A stretch of DNA of 64,000 nucleotides, taken from contig NC_053035.3 in the NCBI RefSeq assembly GCF_002575655.3, positions 505,144,601 to 505,208,600 on the forward strand. The letters are read 5' to 3'. The stretch is from Aegilops tauschii subsp. strangulata. Lineage: Eukaryota; Streptophyta; Magnoliopsida; Poales; Poaceae. Position 1 is the first letter of the stretch. Each line of letters starts with the position of its first letter. Of this stretch, positions 57,636 through 64,000 are shown piece after piece. The notes below the pieces were generated by a model. That model was not told the DNA's origin, searched no databases, and saw nothing but the letters and a program-made list of their open reading frames with translations. The translations under genes and the position numbers were made by a program.

Positions 57636-59294
57636 TGAAAGTGCAACTATCCCTGGGTGGTTTTGGTAATGATTAACAACATATAGCTCATTGAACTAAT
57701 GCCATTACAAGATAAATATTTCAGGAAAGTTCAATGATTGGCATGGCATGGATAAGGAATGTGGACCCCTCAAAATGCTAAGGAAAAAAGATTGGCTCAA
57801 GCTTCAAAGTCCAAGACTCTACATTTTCTATTTTAGTGATCAAAGATCACATTGAGTCTATAGGGAAGCCAATACTATTAAAAGGGGATGAGGTTTTGCT
57901 TAATGGCTTGCTTGCTCAAAATACTTAGTGATATGCTCCAAAAGCCCTCAACCACTTTCTCATATCCACATATGTCCCAAACCAAAAGTCAAACTCGGCC
58001 CCACCGATTTGATCCATCTGGCGCCACCGAGTTCATTTAACATAGCCACTGCCACAAACCCTAGTCTTTTCGGTCTCACCGACAGGGATCTCGGTCTCAC
58101 CGAGATGGGGTTGCAAACTCTCTGTTTCCCTTTGTAACATTTCGGTCTAACCGAGATGAGCGATCGGTCCCACCGAGTCTGCAATGCAAACTCTTTGTTT
58201 CCTTTTCGTAACGCTTCGGTCCCACCGAGACGAGCGAATTGGTCCCACCGAGTTTGCCTGACCAACTCTCTGTTAGCTTATTACCTAAGTCGGTCCAACC
58301 GAGTTTGAGTAATCGGTCCAACCGAGATTACGTTATGCCCTAACCCTAATGATATCGGTCCCACCGAAATTGCCTAACGGTCACATATGCACTGGATCGG
58401 TCCGACTGAGTTTTCTGATTCGGTCCCACCAAGTTTGGTATAATGTGTGTAACGGTTAGATTTTGTGTGGAGGCTATATATACCCCTCCACCCTCTCCTC
58501 ATTCATGAGGGAAGCCATCAGATCGTTCCTACACTTCCACTACTCATTTTCTGAGGGAGAGCCACCTACTCTGTGTTGAGACCAAGATATTCCAATCCAA
58601 CCATATGAATCTTGATCTCTAGCCTTCCCCCAAGTTGCTTTCCACTCAAATCATCTTTCCACCAAATCCAATTCTATGAGAGTGAGTTGAGTGTTGGGGA
58701 GACTATCATTTGAAGCACAAGAGCAAGGAGTTCATTATCAACACACCATCTATTACCTTTTGGAAAGTGGTGTCTCCTAGATTGGTTAGGTGTCACTTGG
58801 GAGCCTCCAACAAGATTGTGGAGTGAACCAAGGAGTTTGTAAGGGCAAGGAGATCGCCTAATTTCTGAAGATCTACCCTAGTGAGGCAAGTCCTTTGTGG
58901 GCGATGGCCATGGTGGGATAGACAAGGTTGCTTCTTCGTGGACCCTTCGTGGGTGGAGCCCTCCGTGGACTCGCGCAGCTGTTACCCTTCGTGGGTTGAA
59001 GTCTCCATCAACGTGGATGTACGATAGCACCACCTATCGGAACCACGACAAAAACATCCATGTCTCCTATTGCGTTTGCACTCTCCAAACCCTTCCCTTT
59101 ACATTCTTGCAAGTTGCATGCTTTACTTTCTGCTGCTCATATACTATTTGCATGCTTGCTTGAATTGTGTTAAGATTGCTTGACTTGTGCTAAGTTGTTA
59201 AAATCTGCCAAGAACTAAAATTGGGAAAAGGTTAAGTTTTTATTTGGTCAAGTAGTATAATCACCCCCCCTCTAGACATACTTTCGATCCTACA
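57636..59294 (+). repeat. 3' LTR of the outer copia element
   Basis: 1659 bp from TGAAAGTGCAACTATCCC to CTTTCGATCCTACA. It holds about 13 TCGGT...ACCGA palindromes (57984-58440) just upstream of a TATA box (58475-58482), then a long leader. The palindrome-TATA order is repeated inside the element at 54131-54320. Confidence 0.94.
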
Positions 59295-59898
59295 GTTACA
59301 AACGCCGCTTTCCGTAATTATCGTTATAAACCCATAAATATGCATCAATTTGACTTCAGATTTTGGCCAAGCTGGATTGCCTGACTCCTGTGATTACACC
59401 TACGTTCCCAATTGTTTGGCTAGGAGGTAAAGGGAGCACCTCTTCATGACTTATACATATTCATCATCCCGCAACTAACTCATTAGTCACATTGCTTGCA
59501 AGGCTTATCATGATGTGCATTACCGAGAGGGCCGAGAGATACCTCTCCGATACTCGGAGTGACAAATCTTAATCTCGATCTATGCCAACCCAACAAACAC
59601 CTTCGGAGACACCTGTAGAGCATCTTTAGCTGGTGTTGGTTTGTTTCAGCTACCCATCCTTTAGCTTAAAACCCCATCACATTATCGTTATAAAGCCATA
59701 AATACAGTGAATCGAACCGGACTACTTTACATTATCGACCTGGCCTGCTTAGAAGAAGGAGACCTGTACTGCTTCTTCCGTGAGGTACTCGGCCACTTTG
59801 GCCTCGCGTCACAGCTAGTTCTCAAACATCACAATGTAATTGGGTGAGTGAAGGCCAAAAATGAAGCGCCACCCACTGGGCGTGAACTAGCTGTGACG
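59295..59898. other. Older gypsy debris with an embedded Angela-LTR fragment, the target of the outer copia
   Basis: 59300-59450 is the inverted counterpart of a module in B (compare 34690-34800: GATGCATATTTATGG, AATTACGGAA, GGGAACGTAGG). 59465-59628 matches the minus-strand LTR of E at about 21368-21533 and is a truncated piece. 59629-59898 is again B-like in part (ATTATCGTTATAAAGCCATAAATA). A 15-bp inverted pair (59807-59821 and 59884-59898) ends exactly at the LTR of D. Confidence 0.65.
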
Positions 59899-61473
59899 TG
59901 CTACGTCTTGAGCTTGCGTTGGTTTTCCTTGAAGACGAAAGGGTGATGCAGCAATAGTAGCGTAAGTATTTCCCTCAGTTTTTGAGAACCAAGGTATCAA
60001 TCCAGTAGGAGGCTCCTCAAGAGTCCCATGCACCTACACAAACAAACAAAGAACTCGCAACCAACGCAATAAAGGGGTTGTCAATCCCTTCACGGCCACT
60101 TGCGAAAGTGAGATCTGATAGAGATAGTATGATAAGATAAATATATTTTTGGTATTTTATAATATAGATTGGAAAAGTAAAGATGCAAATAAAAGTAGAT
60201 TGAAATCTTATATGATAAAAGATAGACCCGGGGGCCATAGGTTTCACTAGTGGCTTCTCTCAAGATAGCATAAGTATTACGGTGGGTGAACAAATTACTG
60301 TCGAGCAATTGATAGAAAAGCGATAATTATGAGATTATCTAGGCATGATCATGTATATAGGCATCACGTCCGCTACAAGTAGACCGACTCCTGCCTGCAT
60401 CTACTACTATTACTCCACACATCGACCGCTATCCAGCATGCATTTAGAGTATTAAGTTCATAAGAACAGAGTAACGCATTAAGAAAGGTGACATGATGTA
60501 GAGGGATAAACTCATGCAATAAGATATAAACCCCATCTTTTTATCCTCGATGGCAACAATACAATACGTGCCTTGCAACCCCTATTGTCACTGGGTAAGG
60601 TCACCGCAAGATTGAACCCAAAGCTAAGCACTTCTCCCATTGCAAGAAAGATCAATCTCGTAGGCCAAACCAAACTGATAATTTGAAGAGACTTGCAAAG
60701 ATAACTCAATCATACATAAAAGAATTCAGAGGAGATTCAAATATTTCTCATAGATAAACTTGATCATAAACCCACAATTCATCGGATCTCGACAAACACA
60801 CCGCAAAAAGAGTTACATCGAATAGATCTCCAAGAAGATCGAGGAGAACATGGTATTGAGATCCAAAAAGAGAGAAGAAGCCATCTAGCTAATAACTATG
60901 GACCCGAAGGTCTGTGGTAAACTACTCACAACTCATCGGAGGGGCTATGGTGTTGATGTAGAAGCCCTCCGTGGTCGATTCCCCCTCCGACGGAACACCG
61001 GTGAAGGCTCCAAGATGGGATCTCGCGGATACAGAAGGTTACGGCGGTGGAAATTGTTTTTCGTTGGCTCCCTGGATGTTCTCGGGGTACGTGGGTATAT
61101 ATAGGAGGAAGAAGTAGGTCGGTGGCCGCCTGAGGGGCCCACGAGATAGGGGGTGCGCCCTGTAGGGGTGGGCGCGCCCTCCACCCTCGTGGCCGCCTCG
61201 GCTGCTTCTTGACTTGCACTCCAAGTCCTCTGGATCACGTTCGTTCCAAAAATCACGCTCCCGAAGGTTTCATTCCATTTGGACTCCGTTTGATATTCCT
61301 TTTCTTCGAAATACTGAAATAGGCAAAAAAAACAGCAATACGGGCTGGGCCTCCGGTTAGTAGGTTAGTCCCAAAAATGATATAAATGTGTAAAGTAAAG
61401 CCCATAAACATCCAAAAATGGTAATATAATAGCATGGAACAATCAAAAATTATAGATACGTTGGAGACATATC
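59899..61473 (-). repeat. 3' LTR of D
   Basis: About 1575 bp, TGCTACGTCTTGAGC to TTGGAGACATATCA. Contains GGGTATATATAGGAGG near 61090, a TATA-like segment, and a GGGCGCGCCC palindrome near 61170. Confidence 0.88.
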
Positions 61474-61488
61474 AAGCATCCCCAAGCT
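61474..61488 (-). promoter_or_regulatory. Polypurine tract of D
   Basis: AAGCTTGGGGATGCT on the minus strand, next to the 3' LTR and the same as in C. Confidence 0.85.
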
Positions 61489-61650
61489 TAATTCCTACTC
61501 GTCCTCGAGTAGGTAAATGATAAAAACAGAATTTTTGATGTGGAATGCTACCTAGCATAATTCTCAATGTAATTTTCTTTATTGTGGCCTGAATGTTCAG
61601 ATCCAAATGATTCAAAATAAAAGTTCATATTGACATAAGAAATAGTAATA

Positions 61651-61773
61651 CTCCCTCCGTCCCAAAATTCTTGTCTTAGATTTGTCATGATACAGATGTA
61701 CCTAATACTAAAACGTGACTTGATACATCCGTATTTAGACAAATTTAAGACAAGAATTTTGGGACGGAGGGAG
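61651..61773. mobile_element. Stowaway MITE (Tc1/mariner type)
   Basis: 123 bp, CTCCCTCCGTCCCAAAATTC and its inverted complement at the ends, flanked by TA (61649-61650, 61774-61775). The long terminal inverted repeats nearly meet, giving a hairpin. The corresponding place in C (about 41440) lacks it. Confidence 0.96.
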
Positions 61774-61775
61774 TA

Positions 61776-64000
61776 CTTCAAGCATACTAATCAAAGCAAT
61801 CATGTCTTCTCAAAATAACATGGCTAAAGAAAGTTCATCCCTACAAAAATCATATAGTTAGGCTATGCTTCATTTTCATCACACAAGAATGTTCCCAAAT
61901 TCTACACCCCCGATGACAAGCCAAGCAATTGTTTCGTACTTAAATAATCTCAAACTTTTTCAACTTTCACGCAATACATGAGCGTGAGCCATGGATATAG
62001 CACTATGGGTGGAATAGAATATGATGATGGGGATTGTGTGGAGAAGACAAAAAAGGAGAAAGTCTCACATTGACGAGGATAATCAACGGGCTATGGAGAT
62101 GCCCATCAATTGATGTCAACATGAGGAGTAGGGATTGCCATGCAACGGATGCACTAGAGCTATAAATGTATGAAAGCTCAACAAACGAAAACTAGTGGGT
62201 GTGCATCCAACTTGCTTGCTCACAAAGACCTAGGGCATTTTGAGGAAGCCCATCGTAGGAATATATACATGCCAAGTTCTATAATGAAAAATTCCCACTA
62301 GTATATGAAAGTGACAACATATGAGACTCGCTATATGAAGAACATGGTGCTACTTTGAAGCACAAGTGTGGAAAAAGATCCCCCTTTTTATTTATTTTCC
62401 TTTTTCCTTTTTCTTTTTTTTGGGCCTTTCTTTTTTTTCTTTTTGGCCTTTCCTTTTTTATTTTTATTTTCTTTTGGCCTTTCTTTTTTTTTCTTTTTGG
62501 CCTTTCTTTTCTTTTTCTTTTTGGGGACAATGCTCTCATAATGATGATCATCACACTTTTATTGATTTACAACACATGAATTACAACTCAAAACTAGAAC
62601 AAGATATGACTCTATATGAATGCCTCCGGTGGTGTACCGGGATGGGCAATGAATCAAGAGTGACATGTATGAAAAATTATGCAAAGTGTCCTTGCCACAA
62701 ATATGATGTCTACTACATGATCATGCAATGGCAATATGACAATAGTAATGCGTGTCATGATGATGAACGGAACGGTGGAAAGTTGCATGGCAATATATCT
62801 GGAATGGCTATGGAAATGCCATAATAGGTAGGTATGGTGGCTGTTTTGAGGAAGATATAAGGACGCTTATGTGTGATAGAGCGTATCATATCACGGGGTT
62901 TGGATGCACCGGCGAAGTTTGCACCAACTCTCAAGGTGAGAAAGGGCAATGCACGATACCGAAGAGGCTAGCAATGATGGAAAGGTAAAAGTGCGTATAA
63001 TCCCTGGACTCAACATTAGTCAAAAGAACTCATATACTTCTTGCAAAAATCTACAAGTCATCAAAAACCAAGCACTACGCGCATGCTCCTAGGGGGATAG
63101 ATTGGTAGGAAAAGACCATCGCTCGTCCCCGACCGCCACTCATAAGGATGCGCAATCCAAGGACACCTCATGTTTCAAGTTTGTTACACAACTTTAACCA
63201 TACGTGCATGCTACGGGACTTGCTAACTTCAACACAAGCATTCTTTAAATTCATAATCACCCAACTAGCATGACTTTAATATCACTACCTCCATTCTCAA
63301 AACAATTATCAAGTATCAAATTGATCATAGCATCCAATTCACTTCCTATGATAGTTTTTATTATACCCAACTTGGATGCCTACCATTCTAGGACCAATTT
63401 TATAACCATAGCAAATACCATGCTGTTCTAAGAGACTCTCAAAATAATATAAGTGAAGCATGAGAGACTAGCAATTTCTACAAAATTAAGACACCGCCGT
63501 GCTCTAAAAGATATAAGTGAAGTACTAGAGCAAAAACTATCTAGCTCAAAAGATATAAGTGAAGCACATAGAGTATTCTAATAAATTCCAATCCAGTGGG
63601 CTTCTCCCAAAATGTGTGTACAGAAAGGATGATTGTGGAAAACTAAAAAGAAAATACTAATATCATACACGACGCTCCAAGCAAAACACATATCATGTGG
63701 CGAATAAAAATATAGCTCCAAATAAAGTTACCAATGAACGAAGACGAAAGAGGGGATGCCTTCTGGGGGCATCCCCAAGCTTAGGCTTTTGGCTATTCTT
63801 GAATATCTTGGGGTGCCATGGGCATACCCAAGCTTAGTTTCTTGCCACTCCTTATTCCATAGTCCATCAAATATTTACCCAAAACTTGAAAACTTCACAA
63901 CACAAAACTCAACAGGAAATCTCATAAGCTCCGTTAGTGAGAAAGCAAAACCACCACATAAGGTACTGTAATGAACACATTCTTTATTTATATTGGTGTT
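61776..64000 (-). other. D 3' non-coding interior
   Basis: No gene. Parallel to 41450-43640 of C, with the polypyrimidine run enlarged at 62385-62525 (TTGGCCTTTC and TTTTTCTTTT units). Open frames there are low-complexity artefacts. Confidence 0.75.

Larger units (their letters stand above)
1..59294 (+). mobile_element. Outermost copia-superfamily LTR retrotransposon, gag-only derivative with an extra ORF
   Basis: The first 24 bases are identical to the last 24 bases of an LTR ending at 59294, so the window opens at the very end of the 5' LTR and contains the whole interior and the 3' LTR. Order: LTR tip, iMet-type primer site (27-38), gag (109-1896 and 3656-4048), about 1.8 kb of non-coding DNA split by element F, a second gene (55018-57077), polypurine tract, 3' LTR (57636-59294). 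No protease core, integrase, RT or RNase H is present, so it could only move in trans. The gag type and the long LTR suggest the SIRE/Maximus lineage, which is inference. The TSD cannot be tested because the 5' LTR start is outside the window; the expected 5-bp duplicate is GTTAC, which follows 59294. Confidence 0.88.
59899..64000 (-). mobile_element. Gypsy element D, Athila-like, truncated by the window end
   Basis: The 3' LTR (59899-61473) is followed by AAGCTTGGGGATGC on the minus strand, so it reads leftward. The interior to 64000 matches the 3' interior of C closely, but the LTR does not except for its last roughly 40 bases. Any ORF equivalent to that of C would lie beyond the window. 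The TSD cannot be tested; the left duplicate would be TGACG (59894-59898). Confidence 0.9.

Noticed and set aside
57984..58440. CRISPR or tRNA-like hairpins from the TCGGT/ACCGA motifs
   Set aside because: The motifs are too short and irregular, and their spacers are ordinary LTR sequence.
62355..62579. Phe-rich membrane-protein-like ORF
   Set aside because: Translation of the polypyrimidine run; low complexity and strand-symmetric.

Overview
The window is intergenic DNA from a large, repeat-packed grass genome, almost certainly Triticeae (wheat, goatgrass, barley or rye). The evidence is a copia LTR of the BARE1/WIS/Angela group that I recognise, Athila-type gypsy elements with an Asp-tRNA primer site, a CACTA DNA transposon and a Stowaway MITE. 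I see no free-standing host gene, no tRNA or rRNA gene and no CRISPR array. Nearly every base belongs to a transposable element, and the insertions can be ordered because eight structures have matching target-site duplications (TSDs).

Layout, outermost first. (1) A sense-strand copia element runs from its 5' LTR tip (1-24) to its 3' LTR (57636-59294). It carries a gag gene (109-4048, interrupted) and a second, non-canonical gene (55018-57077), but no pol. It sits in older gypsy debris (59295-59898). (2) Inside it are a solo Angela-type LTR (1897-3650, TSD TCTAC) and a full Athila-like gypsy element F (4679-53882, TSD GTTGC) with a decayed gag-PR-RT-RH-IN polyprotein. (3) Inside F are a CACTA transposon (5719-13637, TSD TAC) in its 5' LTR and a minus-strand Angela-like copia element E (20232-51447, TSD GTAGA) in its 3' untranslated part. 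(4) Inside E are gypsy element A (24038-39131, TSD GTCGT, minus) and gypsy element C (39752-47157, TSD CAGTG, minus). (5) Inside the 5' LTR of A is its relative B (32651-38871, TSD CTAGC, minus). To the right is element D (59899 to beyond 64000, minus), whose internal region matches C but whose LTR does not, with a Stowaway MITE in it.

The most unusual content is cargo. The CACTA element carries exon 1 of a plant enolase gene followed by ankyrin-repeat exons, on one strand and with splice sites, so it may encode a chimeric transcript. It also carries a tandem array of about 660-bp units. Four of the retroelements lack pol yet keep their own extra genes or leaders. The copia element has a plant-transposon-protein-like ORF behind what looks like its own promoter and leader intron. 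A has gag-protease plus a multi-exon gene on the opposite strand with a putative gypsy-type transposon domain. C has one unknown acidic ORF in place of gag-pol. B has almost no coding sequence. F and E are the autonomous types whose enzymes could have moved such derivatives.

All coding regions in F, E, A, C and the copia element contain stops or frameshifts, so I annotate them as pseudogenes. Family names beyond Angela/BARE are tentative because no database could be searched.
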